A stretch of DNA of 64,000 nucleotides from Candidatus Obscuribacter sp. (GCA_021772135.1 JADYXQ010000023.1:1-64000), one strand, 5' to 3'; shown: positions 1 to 9,234, counted from the stretch's first letter. Made by a program: numbers and translations. Notes: generated by a model not told the origin, from the sequence alone.

Positions 1-28
1 GAAATTCAATAAAATTCGACGGCTGACA

Positions 29-802
29 GTGTTTTACTGGCTGATTACCATGACGGTATTGTCATGGTCTTTTGCTATGCTTTACATCTACTCGTGGAAA
101 AACAGCTGGGCGGGAAAAACCGGTGTTGAGTTAGCGGCAAAGACCGAGGAAAAAGAGTTACGGGCAAGAATTCAAGCGTTAGAAGAAATGGAAGCTCCTG
201 ATGCCGATATTCTAGATTTGCGAGTCAAACTGGCCCAGAGACTGATGCAATCAGATAAGCAATTGGAGGCCCGTGACGTTCTCACTGACGGCGAAGCGAG
301 ATTATTAAAACAAAAATCGCCTGAAGGTAGTGCGCTTTCAACTTTGCTTCGGCGCGCAGAACTGAACAGGCTGGCCGCCATTGCCTGCCGTCAGGCCGGT
401 CTATATAAGTTTGCCGCAGAAAAATATGACCTGGCGACAAAATTATTAGCCGGCGCAGACAATCGAGACGCCATTGTCAGATTTAGCAAACTGGCTCTTC
501 TTAACGATCAAGCCGTGTTGGAATATATCTGGGCCAACGCCTCAAAAGATGGAGGCGAACGTAAAAAACATTTTGTTGCCGCCGAAGGCAAATTTCAAAA
601 ATGTTTGGCAGAATGCCGCTTTTGCTTGAGTGAAACTGAAGGCGATAAGTCTCAATCTGGCTCTGCCGAATTTATGCGATGCAAAAGATTAGCCAGATTG
701 AGTGCCAGCAATTGGGCGGAATTATTGAAAGATCTCGGACGAGGCGACGAAATCGAAGCAATCAATAAAATGGCCAATGAACCAATCAAACGCGGTGCTT
801 GA
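29..802 (+). CDS. Membrane-anchored TPR-like hypothetical protein (start uncertain, may begin upstream of window)
   Basis: Function not recognised. About 20 residues after the GTG at 29 form a hydrophobic segment (FYWLITMTVLSWSFAMLYIY), followed by a charged, helix-rich body. Its paired helices, with spaced Ala/Leu and motifs such as AGLYKFAAEKYDLATKL, look like tetratricopeptide repeats. The reading frame stays open to base 2 and encodes basic residues (KIRR) just before the membrane segment, so the true start may lie outside the window. No Shine-Dalgarno is visible at 29. The gene converges on the HTTM gene and overlaps its end by 17 bases. A role as an inner-membrane scaffold is a guess from architecture. 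Confidence 0.6.
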   Translation: MFYWLITMTVLSWSFAMLYIYSWKNSWAGKTGVELAAKTEEKELRARIQALEEMEAPDADILDLRVKLAQRLMQSDKQLEARDVLTDGEARLLKQKSPEGSALSTLLRRAELNRLAAIACRQAGLYKFAAEKYDLATKLLAGADNRDAIVRFSKLALLNDQAVLEYIWANASKDGGERKKHFVAAEGKFQKCLAECRFCLSETEGDKSQSGSAEFMRCKRLARLSASNWAELLKDLGRGDEIEAINKMANEPIKRGA

Positions 803-1712
803 GCTTTTTTCGTAAAGAAGTGAGCATCCGGGCCAAATCATGATTATCAATGAAAAGCACATAACTGATAATCATGAGATATTCAAACAGGGGTATGTTC
901 ATGGTCCAATCGATAGTCAGGTGAAAAATCACGGCCATAGCAATGACCCAATAACGAAATTCTTTGATCCATATTAGAGTCCATAAGGAGCATTCTAAAA
1001 ACAGTGTGGACCAGCTTAAAAAGGCAATGATCAAGCGATTTTCGAAAATGAAGGGGATAGGTAACCTTTGCAAATCTTCCAGCCGTGAAGAGGTAAAAAC
1101 AGCGGTGCCTTCGATCCATGGACCGCCCACAATTTTGCAAAAGAAGGTGTGGCAGTAAACGGTACAAAGCTGGAGTTGCAGCAGGCGCAGAGGCCAGATG
1201 GAGACGAGTCTGTAGTTATCGAAATTGGCTTGCGGATTCGCTCTTTTTGCTCGTCCGTCCAGTGACAACGCCTCCCCCGAAGCGGAAAAAATCAGCCAGA
1301 AAGTGGAGACGCGCAAGTAAGTGTCGCCCGAATTGAAAATAAACGGGTCGCGGTGATAAAGCGTGGTGAGGCAAACGAAACAGGCTGCAGCAGCGAATCT
1401 GGTCTTATATCCGAGAGTAAGTGACAAGGCTGCCAGAAAAAAGAAGCAATGAAATGCCGCCAGAAATTTATCGTTGTCCGGGGCGAAAGACAAAACATTG
1501 AGAAAAACGGATCGGCCGTTAACCCAATCAGCTACTGCCTGGTTCGAGCATATTCCCTGTGAGCCGAAATAAACAAAAAAGTCGGGGATCAATAGCAAGA
1601 CAAAAGCCATCATCAAAAGGCCGAGTAAAATCCGATAGACTGCCACCGAAAGCGGTGAAGTTTCGCTGTACCAGAATTCATTCCAGGCGGTAAGAATGAC
1701 ACTCAGTCTCAC
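786..1712 (-). CDS. HTTM-domain polytopic membrane protein
   Basis: This 308-residue protein has several hydrophobic helices and the hallmarks of the HTTM (horizontally transferred transmembrane) family, which is related to the membrane part of vitamin-K-dependent gamma-carboxylase. The segment LGYKTRFAAA, then YHRDPFIFNSGDTYLR, matches the conserved family core with its GD and R residues. The soluble epoxidase/carboxylase part of the eukaryotic enzyme is absent. The start overlaps the stop of the upstream gene by four bases (ATGA), so the two are probably translated together. Bacterial HTTM proteins have no firmly established reaction, so I call the domain and not an activity. Confidence 0.85.
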   Translation of the reverse strand: MRLSVILTAWNEFWYSETSPLSVAVYRILLGLLMMAFVLLLIPDFFVYFGSQGICSNQAVADWVNGRSVFLNVLSFAPDNDKFLAAFHCFFFLAALSLTLGYKTRFAAAACFVCLTTLYHRDPFIFNSGDTYLRVSTFWLIFSASGEALSLDGRAKRANPQANFDNYRLVSIWPLRLLQLQLCTVYCHTFFCKIVGGPWIEGTAVFTSSRLEDLQRLPIPFIFENRLIIAFLSWSTLFLECSLWTLIWIKEFRYWVIAMAVIFHLTIDWTMNIPLFEYLMIISYVLFIDNHDLARMLTSLRKKLKHRV

Positions 1713-2323
1713 TTCACTTTCACCCCGGCCAGATCTTCCGGTTTAACAGTGTAGACAATCAGTGATTTCGCTTCCGACTGGGGCAGATTCGGTTTACCGA
1801 GGCCCACTTCCATAGGTAAAACTCTTGAATGAAAGCGGGTGAGGGATACAATCACTGGCGGATTGCCGGGAGCGTCGTAGCTTACACGGGCGACGTATCT
1901 GGCAATTTCAGGCCACAGTAATGGCATGCTCCATGCGGCATTGTCGTTGAAAAATTTGCGATAACGCTCTTTGGCAATCTTGGTGAAAAAGTCGAGCCTC
2001 TCCATGCGCGGGTAAGTCCACAACCGCGTGGTGCCGTCTGCGTAGGTGATTATTGCCGTAAGGTGAGCGTTGGTATCGCGCGGCCCGGGGGCAAAGACAT
2101 TCCAGGCCTGTTCTAAACCAAGAAAGGTGTAGTAGCCAAAGAAAAAATGGTTGACGTTATTTATATAAGGATGGTTATTGAAGAGATAACAGTAATTGAG
2201 CAGGCCGTGGAAAATGATGAATGTGTTGATGATTGGCTTGCGAATACGTGTCCACTCTTGCGGACTGAGTAGTTCGCTTAATATGGATTGCCCCGGCCGC
2301 TTTTCTGGATTATTGTTAGGCAA
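1709..2323 (-). CDS. HTTM-partner hypothetical membrane-associated protein
   Basis: A 204-residue protein read from a TTG start (no better in-frame start nearby). Residues about 28-60 are moderately hydrophobic and may span the membrane once. This is followed by a W-N-V-F-A-P-G-P motif and a mixed, probably beta-rich extracytoplasmic domain. Proteins with a W-x-(M/L)-F-A-P-x-P motif are often found beside HTTM genes; here the HTTM gene overlaps the 3' end by four bases. This makes it a likely physical partner of the HTTM protein. No catalytic motif is visible. Confidence 0.7.
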   Translation of the reverse strand: MPNNNPEKRPGQSILSELLSPQEWTRIRKPIINTFIIFHGLLNYCYLFNNHPYINNVNHFFFGYYTFLGLEQAWNVFAPGPRDTNAHLTAIITYADGTTRLWTYPRMERLDFFTKIAKERYRKFFNDNAAWSMPLLWPEIARYVARVSYDAPGNPPVIVSLTRFHSRVLPMEVGLGKPNLPQSEAKSLIVYTVKPEDLAGVKVK

Positions 2324-2352
2324 TTACTACACAATCTGTAGCGACGCGACAG

Positions 2353-3111
2353 TTACTTGACCTTGTGACTGTCTTCTAGTGCTTTAACATCGGCTTTAAC
2401 AACTTTGATTTCGCCGAACTTCTTCTCAGCGGTCAGCGTATCAATAAGCTGGTAGTAACACAACCGGTGCCAATTCCAGTCTACCTGACCAGCAGGGGCA
2501 CCGGCGGCAATGTTAATGGCTTTTCGCAAATGTTTTTCTGCTTCAGGGTAGATGCGCAACGCCTTGTAACCCAGGCCTTGATGCAAATGCACGTTGAAAA
2601 ACAGCATAGGCAACGGACGTTTTTCTGGCGGCTGTTTGTAGAAAATGTGGGTGGCAATAATGGCGTACTTCATCGCTTCTGTTTCTTTGCCTTGCATGTG
2701 CAGGCAATTGTTTATGCGCACGCAATATTGACCGAGTCTGGTTTCACCGGCAGAAGATTTGACTGCCTCGTCTAACTTACTCTTCAAAACTTTTTCGCCT
2801 TCGGCCGGCTTGAGCAAATCTCTCAGCTTTTTCCCTTTAACAAACTCTTCTTCAGGAAATTTGACTGAGGTATCGGGAGTTCCGTCCACAAATCGCTTCT
2901 CTTCTTCGGGGGAGACAAAAGTCTCCTCACCCTTGAATGTAGAGCCGGGTCCGCCTTGAAGGGCGGGCTTTGTACTGGTTGTGGTGCTTGTCGTGCCGCC
3001 TGTGGTGGTAGATGGCTCGGAACATCCGGTCAAGCCAAGGGGTACGCTTGAAGCCACGAGGCATAGTAAAAACGGCAGTGCTTTTTGGGCTCGATCATTG
3101 CGAAGACGCAT
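2353..3111 (-). CDS. Lipoprotein with TPR-like C-terminal half
   Basis: A typical lipoprotein signal peptide: basic start (MRLRNDR), hydrophobic core and lipobox LTGC at about residues 27-30, predicting a lipid-modified Cys30. A Thr/Ser-rich linker (TTTGGTTSTTTSTK) follows. From about residue 110 there are paired helices with TPR-like spacing, such as GKETEAMKYAIIATHIF and YPEAEKHLRKAINIA. A good ribosome site (AGGGG) sits five bases before the ATG. The gene is in the same orientation as the HTTM pair with a 29-base gap, so it may be cotranscribed. Likely membrane-anchored and facing the periplasm; its partner is unknown. Confidence 0.8.
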   Translation of the reverse strand: MRLRNDRAQKALPFLLCLVASSVPLGLTGCSEPSTTTGGTTSTTTSTKPALQGGPGSTFKGEETFVSPEEEKRFVDGTPDTSVKFPEEEFVKGKKLRDLLKPAEGEKVLKSKLDEAVKSSAGETRLGQYCVRINNCLHMQGKETEAMKYAIIATHIFYKQPPEKRPLPMLFFNVHLHQGLGYKALRIYPEAEKHLRKAINIAAGAPAGQVDWNWHRLCYYQLIDTLTAEKKFGEIKVVKADVKALEDSHKVK

Positions 3112-3206
3112 CTATTCCCCTACTTTCTCATTAGCCTTATGGAGACCATCAGCTGGTTATCCACTTTTAGAATCTAGAAAATCATAACTCATATTGTGGC
3201 TTATTT

Positions 3207-3224
3207 CGGCCAATATTTTGGCCG
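3207..3224. repeat. 7-bp inverted repeat upstream of the lipoprotein gene
   Basis: CGGCCAA-tatt-TTGGCCG is a perfect inverted repeat about 100 bases upstream of the lipoprotein start and 100 bases beyond the trmJ stop. No T-run follows on either strand, so it is not a convincing terminator. It could be an operator or an mRNA hairpin. GGCCGGTT, which overlaps its right arm, recurs at 3245-3252. Confidence 0.35.
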
Positions 3225-3322
3225 GTTGCAAGTAGCCGTCTGCAGGCCGGTTACGGCAGATCTCTCAAGTGTGAATGGCACTATCACAAATCGGATACGC
3301 TTATCAAGTGTATATGTAATCG

Positions 3323-4066
3323 CTATTTGACCGTCTTCAATTTGTCATTGAGATTGAGAAGCAAACCGCGCAGCAAATCAAATTCGCGCTGGTTGGGTCG
3401 CATTTTCTGCAAAGCACCACGAATTTGTACTTTTACTTTTTCACTGTTGAAGCGGCGCGAAAAATCGGCTTTATCCATAAGCTCGGTCAGCAGGTCCATA
3501 AGTTCGTCTTCGCTTTCACCAGGAGGTAAAATTTCGGCCTCGGCCGCAGAAGATGCTGCCGTCAAAACTTTGACGCCTTGATTGCGACTCAGTTCGTATG
3601 CCACTATACCCAGTGCCTGGGCGAGGTTGAGGCTGACGAAAGTTTCATCAGTGGGAATGGCAATGAGCTCATGACAGCGAGCAATTTCGTCGCTGGTCAG
3701 ACCATTTCTTTCGTTGCCGAAGACAAAAGCAATTTTATTGGCGGCACTATAGTCTCGCTCTTCAATTTCTTGCACAACGCTGGCCAGGGCCCTGGGAATG
3801 TCTTTGCGTTGCTGGCAAGATGACGTGGAAAAAGCCAGGTTGACGTCGGTCAGTGCGGCAGAAAGGGTGCTCTCTACTTTCGCCTTTTTTAAAACATCAA
3901 AAGCGTCAACGGCCATTTTTCTTGCTTCGGCGTCAAGATAATTGCGCGGAGGGTTTACCAGCCTCAAATTATGGAAACCAAAATTTTTCATTACCCGGGC
4001 GGTAGAGCCGATATTTCCTAAAAAGCTGGGTCTAACCAGCACAAAAATAACGTTTTCTTTTTGCAT
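3323..4066 (-). CDS. trmJ: TrmJ-type RNA 2'-O-methyltransferase (SPOUT/TrmH family)
   Basis: Belongs to the SPOUT RNA methyltransferases, which transfer methyl from S-adenosylmethionine to a ribose 2'-O; TrmJ modifies position 32 of some tRNAs. Motif 1 is NIGSTARVMKNFGF (residues about 18-31). Motifs 2 and 3, forming the trefoil-knot SAM site, are FVFGNERNGL and VSLNLAQALGIVAYEL. Length 247 is typical of TrmJ. The ATG follows the stop of the upstream membrane-protein gene by one base, suggesting translational coupling. Exact target (tRNA position versus rRNA) cannot be fixed from sequence. Confidence 0.88.
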   Translation of the reverse strand: MQKENVIFVLVRPSFLGNIGSTARVMKNFGFHNLRLVNPPRNYLDAEARKMAVDAFDVLKKAKVESTLSAALTDVNLAFSTSSCQQRKDIPRALASVVQEIEERDYSAANKIAFVFGNERNGLTSDEIARCHELIAIPTDETFVSLNLAQALGIVAYELSRNQGVKVLTAASSAAEAEILPPGESEDELMDLLTELMDKADFSRRFNSEKVKVQIRGALQKMRPNQREFDLLRGLLLNLNDKLKTVK

Positions 4067-4067
4067 C

Positions 4068-5315
4068 CTACTTTTTTAAAACCAGAGGTGCAAGCAATAT
4101 CGAAACCACCGTCAGACCGGCGCCTAGCAGGTTCAATTCTTTGAGGAAGTAAAGGCTGGAAACCACTGCCAGGGTCTTCTCAACTGGAATAGTACAGAGG
4201 GCATAAATCAACACGAGAATAGTGTCTTTAGCCGCCAGAAAATGCGGTAATTGACGCAGTGAAAGGTGAGTCAATAAATGATGATACCAGTCGGGCAAAA
4301 TTAAACCGGCTATTGCGGCCATGGCAGTGAGAGTTGTATAGCAAATAACGGAATTGTGCGACCAGGCGCCGAAAAAATAGAGCGTCAGGGCAACTAGAGC
4401 AATAACCTGCAAAATAATGCGCTTGCGTGCCAACTTGTTGAGAAAAATGGATAGACAGGCGCCTACTGCGCAGGCCAGACTCAAATTGGCACTGAGCGTA
4501 CTGATAATCAATGTGCCCGCCTGATTGCACTCAATAGAAAAAAGCAATGTTATGAAGATTGGCGCAAATAACGGTAAAAATAAAGCCACGGTAGCGAGCA
4601 AAAATCTGGCCAGCTGCCAGGGCCGCATTTCGGCAACCGTAAGGGAAAGAGTGAGAGGCGCTTTTGCTATCAGGGGAGAGTTCTTAACATCATCATCTTC
4701 AGTCTCTTGCTGGGCGATGGCGAGGCGGGCCAGGTCTTCTTTGTCTTTAAAATCTTGCAGGCATTTAAATCCTAGATAAGCCAGGGCCGTAGCCGCAGCG
4801 TAAGTGCCGCCTAAAAGTAAATTGAAATTTTCACCGGGAGGTTGTGATACCAGGTATGGTGCCAGTCGAAGAGCTGCCCATTGCCCGAGAAAAAATCCGC
4901 AAGTAAGTAGGCACAGATATGGCAAAGGACGGCTGGCGGTGGCTCGCAATTGTACAAATGTGGTGGCAAGAGTTAACTGGCCCAGTAAAAAAACACCCGA
5001 TAAGGTCATGCCCACCGCCGGCTGCGAGCCGCAGAGCAATTCGCGCGCTGCCGGCAGGGCCGAGGTGAGCGGTATGAGAGCGCGCAACAAAACGGAAGCG
5101 GCGATCCAGTGCACTCGATTTTTACCCGTAGACAAAGAAGATGCCGCCAGGCTTAACGGCAAGGCGAAAACCACCAGAGGCAAGAAAATGAAAGCTGCTC
5201 CAAGACCAAGGCTGTCTCCACCTGGGCCAAGAAAGACGGTGGTTGCCCCCGTGCTTACGGCAATAATACGATCGCAAAGGGTTACGGCAAAGATAAAAAT
5301 GGCAAGTAATATCAC
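4068..5315 (-). CDS. Polytopic membrane protein, possibly MFS-like transporter
   Basis: At least ten hydrophobic stretches over 415 residues, starting with VILLAIFIFAVTLC, with a charged cytoplasmic loop around residues 185-210 (QQETEDDDVKNS). The overall pattern resembles a major-facilitator-type carrier, but I see no diagnostic motif and name no substrate. The listed start is a GTG without a clear Shine-Dalgarno. The frame stays open for about 76 more codons upstream (to 5541) with protein-like content but no ATG, GTG or TTG, so the N-terminus is doubtful. It is coupled to trmJ downstream by a one-base gap. Confidence 0.7.
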   Translation of the reverse strand: MILLAIFIFAVTLCDRIIAVSTGATTVFLGPGGDSLGLGAAFIFLPLVVFALPLSLAASSLSTGKNRVHWIAASVLLRALIPLTSALPAARELLCGSQPAVGMTLSGVFLLGQLTLATTFVQLRATASRPLPYLCLLTCGFFLGQWAALRLAPYLVSQPPGENFNLLLGGTYAAATALAYLGFKCLQDFKDKEDLARLAIAQQETEDDDVKNSPLIAKAPLTLSLTVAEMRPWQLARFLLATVALFLPLFAPIFITLLFSIECNQAGTLIISTLSANLSLACAVGACLSIFLNKLARKRIILQVIALVALTLYFFGAWSHNSVICYTTLTAMAAIAGLILPDWYHHLLTHLSLRQLPHFLAAKDTILVLIYALCTIPVEKTLAVVSSLYFLKELNLLGAGLTVVSILLAPLVLKK

Positions 5316-5556
5316 GGCGTGCCAATCAGATCGGGCGGCTAGCTGAATGGCCGCCAGACTGCGACCAGCCGTCTTAGGATCGGCCTGTTTGGATGGTGCG
5401 TAGAATATTGTCGATTTCAGTGTATCGATCCGGTGGAGATTGCCGCTCTCTTGGATATAGAGGCGAAAGCTAGGCGCAACGTAGTGATAATGAGGATTTA
5501 GCTCCTCAAATTTTCTATTATTTTGCTTAAAAAATGTCCAATACTAGGGTGAAATA

Positions 5557-6522
5557 ATGCTGCAGTTGGTTAAGAGACTCTTAGTTGACAAATTCTTCTT
5601 TCAAGTGTGGGCGATTGTGCGAGAATACTGGCTATCGAGTGACATTACCTACAGGTCGACAGTGAGCCAGTTGAGCAAGTTTATTTCTGCACTGCTAGCA
5701 ATTCAGACTCTTTGCTTTCTTTTAACGCAGACATCTGTCAGCGCCCAGAACGTCGCCCGGCGAAAAAACCGCACGTCTGCTCGTACTACCTATTTAAGAC
5801 AATTGGGGCGACAAGAGCACAAGGTCAACCTTGGTTTAGCCTACTGGATAGAGCTTAATCGGGGCGGAAAGTATTACAAAACCAACAATAAAGCGCGTTT
5901 TCGCTCGGGAGATCAAGTCTGGTTTCATCTAGTTCCTAATGCTGACGCTTATGCCTACATTATTTTGCGACAGGGTACTAAAGGCACCAAGACTGTCCTT
6001 TTCCCTCTAGAAATAACCGGTATGAATAATATGGTCAAACGCGGTCGCGACTGCGTTGTGCCCACCGAGAATACTTTGCAATTCGATGAAAACCCGGGCG
6101 TAGAAAATGTGGCTCTTTTACTCAGCCGAAAAAGAATCGACCCGGCGCTCTTCCTCGATTATCCCGTGCAGCTCACCGCCTATGTTTCAGGCCCGGCTGA
6201 TCATGCCGGTGTAAGCCAGGAGCCCGCTCAAATCGAACACAAATTGCCTGAGCGCACGAAAGTTTCAGTCGAAGGTTCTGCCAACGGTCAGCTGGCAAAA
6301 GTGGCATTACCAGGTATTAAAGCCGAGAGCGAGCCTGGCCAGCCGATTGCCTCTCGGTCGCAAGTAAAAGTCGACCTGCTTGACCTTGAAGGTAAAAAGC
6401 GCGGACGCCAACTCTGGCGCAGTGCTTCTGCCGCGCTGCGCGACTCGAACATGATCGTGGTAGTGGGCGAAGATCCCGATGCAGTAGTGTCAGTAAACAT
6501 TTCGCTCATTCATGACAAGTAG
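5557..6522 (+). CDS. Exported DUF4384 domain protein
   Basis: The central part, from about residue 95 (YWIELNRGGKYYK, then FRSGDQVWFHLVPNADAYAY), matches the DUF4384 fold. That domain is found in extracytoplasmic proteins, often with kinases or caspase-like domains. A secretion signal (KFISALLAIQTLCFLL, cleavage after SVSA) begins near residue 41. The ATG at 5557 has a good ribosome site (AGGG, seven bases upstream). This would leave a 35-residue leader before the signal peptide; a GTG at 5662 (weak AGG) would give a normal one. Ligand and role are unknown. Confidence 0.75.
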   Translation: MLQLVKRLLVDKFFFQVWAIVREYWLSSDITYRSTVSQLSKFISALLAIQTLCFLLTQTSVSAQNVARRKNRTSARTTYLRQLGRQEHKVNLGLAYWIELNRGGKYYKTNNKARFRSGDQVWFHLVPNADAYAYIILRQGTKGTKTVLFPLEITGMNNMVKRGRDCVVPTENTLQFDENPGVENVALLLSRKRIDPALFLDYPVQLTAYVSGPADHAGVSQEPAQIEHKLPERTKVSVEGSANGQLAKVALPGIKAESEPGQPIASRSQVKVDLLDLEGKKRGRQLWRSASAALRDSNMIVVVGEDPDAVVSVNISLIHDK

Positions 6523-6529
6523 ATGAAAA

Positions 6530-6552
6530 ATGACTTATCAAGCTTAAGTCAT
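6530..6552. repeat. 8-bp inverted repeat after the DUF4384 gene
   Basis: ATGACTTA-tcaagct-TAAGTCAT is a perfect inverted repeat starting eight bases after the stop codon of the DUF4384 gene. It can form a hairpin but lacks a following T-run, so it is either a weak terminator or an operator for the downstream ligase gene. Confidence 0.4.
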
Positions 6553-6608
6553 CTTCCGGCGCGCATGTCATAAACTAATGCTTGTCTTTTCAGCTGCAGG
6601 TCATCTAA

Positions 6609-8282
6609 GTGGGCGCGCCATTGTCACAGTTAGACAAAACTTCCTTTGTGCAAAGTCAGTGCTTGCCTCTGCTTTCAGGTGGTCTCTTCGATATTTTGCT
6701 GCAAAGCGTATCTGTCCACTCTGATGCCACTGTGCTTAATCACGATGGAGTGCGCTTCACCTACAAGCAGGCTCTGGCCCGCACGCTGTCTCTGGTTGAA
6801 GTATTGTCCGCTCATGGTATCGGTCGTGGTGACAGAGTGGGTCTTTATTTTCCTAATCATTTCGATTTTCTTGCTGCATTTTTTGCCGTTAGCGCTCTGG
6901 GTGCCACAGTCGTACCTATCAACCCTCTTTTGAAAGCTGAAGAAATTGGCCATGTGCTCGCTGATTCGCAAGCCGTAGCATTAATTTCTCATTCAAAATT
7001 TTTGACTGGTGACGCGGCAAAGGCTTCTGAGGCAGAAAAAGAAGTGCGGGCCACGTTAGAGTCACTGGCATCGCTCAAGACTTTGTTCTTGCTTTGTGCC
7101 GCTGCTCAAGAGAGTTCACAGAATGGGCCCTATAAGATAGTCAGTTTGACAGAGCAGTCTTTAGACGATGGCATGCAGCGCTGGTTGCCGCAATTGCACT
7201 CAGTAACCGCTTTGACTTTGTCAGCACAAGAAAACGCGCTTGATGTTGAAAAAGAACTGGCCTTGATCGTTTACACTTCGGGCACAACAGGCAAACCTAA
7301 AGGGGCGATGCTTTCTTTTGCTAATATCCTCACCGCAGTAACTATATATCCAGAACGTCTCGATGTTAATAAGAGTGATCGCATCGCCGCGGTTTTGCCG
7401 CTCTGTCATTTATACGGCTTGATTGTGGTTTTGCTCGGCACTATTAAACAAGGTGCCACTATGGTGATGCTTGAGCAGTTTGAAGCAGCTAAACTGGCCG
7501 CTCTAATTGAGAGTGAGAGAATCACGGTACTGCCGGCGGTGCCGACAATGTATCAGTTTCTTTCTCTTGAGCTCGATCGAGCACCGCGTTCACTTAACTC
7601 TTTAAGGCTCGGAATGTGCGGCGGGTCAGCCATGCCGGTTGAACTGATGAAAAAACTGGAGAGCCAGCTCAATATACCGATACTGGAAGGCTGGGCCTTG
7701 ACCGAGTGTTCGGTGATTGCGACTCTAAACCCTGTGGAATTGCGCAAGTGCGGATCGGTAGGCATACCACTGCCCGGTCTGGAAGTAGCGATATTAGACA
7801 AATACGGCAAACAACTGCCAAGTGGTGCCGAAAATATCGGCGAACTTTGTTGCCGCGGCAAAAATGTCATGCAAGGTTATCTGGGCAAACCCGAAGCCAC
7901 AGCTGAGACCATTCAGAATAACTGGTTGCATACAGGTGATCTTGGTTATTGTGACATCGACGGTTATCTCTATGTTGTTGGTCGCAGCAAAGAAATGATC
8001 ATTCGCGGCGGTATGAATATTTATCCGCGCGAAGTAGAAGCAGTGCTCTTGCGTCTAGATTCTGTGCGCGAAGCCGCTGTGATTGGCGTGCCCGATCAAT
8101 ACATGGGCGAGCGGGTCAAAGCTTTTGTGGTGCTCAAAGAAGATGCGGCTACTACTGACCACGAGCTCAAAGCATTTTGTTCAAAACACATGGCCGATTA
8201 TAAAGTACCGCGCATCATCGAGTTTGTTGAAAGCATTCCCAAAAATTCGACTGGTAAAGTGCTCAAACGACTGCTTTCCTGA
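6609..8282 (+). CDS. Long-chain fatty acid-CoA ligase family (AMP-forming acyl/aryl-CoA synthetase)
   Basis: Activates a carboxylic acid with ATP to an acyl-adenylate, then transfers it to CoA. The phosphate-binding loop YTSGTTGKPKG lies near residue 222, the adenylate motif WALTECS near 360, and TGDLGYCDIDGYLYVVGR with the hinge near 441. The catalytic C-terminal Lys is in NSTGKVLKRLL near 548. Length 557 fits class I adenylate-forming enzymes such as FadD. The start is a GTG; the preceding 86 bases carry an inverted repeat. It converges on htpX with a three-base gap. Chain length of the substrate cannot be told, so no gene symbol is given. Confidence 0.88.
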   Translation: MGAPLSQLDKTSFVQSQCLPLLSGGLFDILLQSVSVHSDATVLNHDGVRFTYKQALARTLSLVEVLSAHGIGRGDRVGLYFPNHFDFLAAFFAVSALGATVVPINPLLKAEEIGHVLADSQAVALISHSKFLTGDAAKASEAEKEVRATLESLASLKTLFLLCAAAQESSQNGPYKIVSLTEQSLDDGMQRWLPQLHSVTALTLSAQENALDVEKELALIVYTSGTTGKPKGAMLSFANILTAVTIYPERLDVNKSDRIAAVLPLCHLYGLIVVLLGTIKQGATMVMLEQFEAAKLAALIESERITVLPAVPTMYQFLSLELDRAPRSLNSLRLGMCGGSAMPVELMKKLESQLNIPILEGWALTECSVIATLNPVELRKCGSVGIPLPGLEVAILDKYGKQLPSGAENIGELCCRGKNVMQGYLGKPEATAETIQNNWLHTGDLGYCDIDGYLYVVGRSKEMIIRGGMNIYPREVEAVLLRLDSVREAAVIGVPDQYMGERVKAFVVLKEDAATTDHELKAFCSKHMADYKVPRIIEFVESIPKNSTGKVLKRLLS

Positions 8283-8285
8283 CGG

Positions 8286-9140
8286 CTATTTGCCGCCATT
8301 AAGGTAGTGCATTTCTTCCAGTCGCTTAATGCGGTCGGCCATTGGCGGATGGGTGGAAAACAGGTTCATAAACCAGCTGCCCTGCTGTGTCTGGGCAATA
8401 TATAGCGATGACAACGCCGGATTGGCTGCCGTCATCGGCCGTATCTGACTGAGCTGATCGATTTTGTTCAAAGCCGACGCCAGGGCCATGGGTCTGCCGC
8501 ACATATGGGCGCCGGTAGCATCAGCTTCGTATTCTCTTGAGCGGCTAATACCTAAATTGATCAAGCTGGCAGCGATAGGCGCGAGAATCATCATCAAAAG
8601 CACAAATACAGGATTGGGCGCCGGTCTGTTGTCATTTCTATAACCAGAACCCATGTACATGCCATAGTGAGCAATGGTGGTCACTACCCCGGCCATAACA
8701 GCGGCAATTGTCGAGATCAAAATATCCCGATTTTTCACGTGCCCCAGTTCGTGAGCTAGAACAGCTTCTAATTCTTCTGCGCTCAGTAGTTGCAATATGC
8801 CGCGAGTAACGGCAATGGCAGAATGGGAAGGATCGCGGCCGGTAGCAAAAGCATTAGGCGAATCGTCGGCTATAAAATGAATGGTGGGCACGGGTATTTT
8901 CGCTTCTTGGGCCAGGCGATTGACAATTTCGTACAACTCTGGTGCTTCGGCCTGGCTGATTGGCTGAGCGCGCGACATTGCCAGTGCCATTGGTGCGGAA
9001 AACCAGTAGCTCATGATATTAGTCACCATGGCAAAGACAGATGCCATGATTACGCCGTCCCTTCCACCCATGACGCCGCCGACGGCCACAATCAAAGTGG
9101 TAAGGATTCCCATCAAAACGATAGTTTTTAACGTGTTCAT
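8286..9140 (-). CDS. htpX: HtpX family membrane zinc metalloprotease (M48B)
   Basis: Membrane protease that helps degrade misfolded membrane proteins, with the active site facing the cytoplasm. The zinc motif HELGH is at residues 130-134 and the third ligand is the Glu in REYEAD near 203. PNAFATGRDP near residue 95 is also typical of HtpX. Hydrophobic segments are at the N-terminus (two) and around residues 145-160 and 177-195, as in the family. Length 284 is normal. It is divergent from fumC, sharing a 94-base promoter region. Confidence 0.95.
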   Translation of the reverse strand: MNTLKTIVLMGILTTLIVAVGGVMGGRDGVIMASVFAMVTNIMSYWFSAPMALAMSRAQPISQAEAPELYEIVNRLAQEAKIPVPTIHFIADDSPNAFATGRDPSHSAIAVTRGILQLLSAEELEAVLAHELGHVKNRDILISTIAAVMAGVVTTIAHYGMYMGSGYRNDNRPAPNPVFVLLMMILAPIAASLINLGISRSREYEADATGAHMCGRPMALASALNKIDQLSQIRPMTAANPALSSLYIAQTQQGSWFMNLFSTHPPMADRIKRLEEMHYLNGGK

Positions 9141-9234
9141 ATTTAGACTCTAGTAGAGTACTGGGGCACGCGCTTGAAAGTATGCAATTTTTTTAAGCAA
9201 TGGCACTTATGTTCAATGACACTGGAGTTGATAT

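Noticed and set aside
3207-3224. Intrinsic terminator of trmJ
   Set aside because: The hairpin is followed by AAATAAG on the minus strand and not by a T-run.
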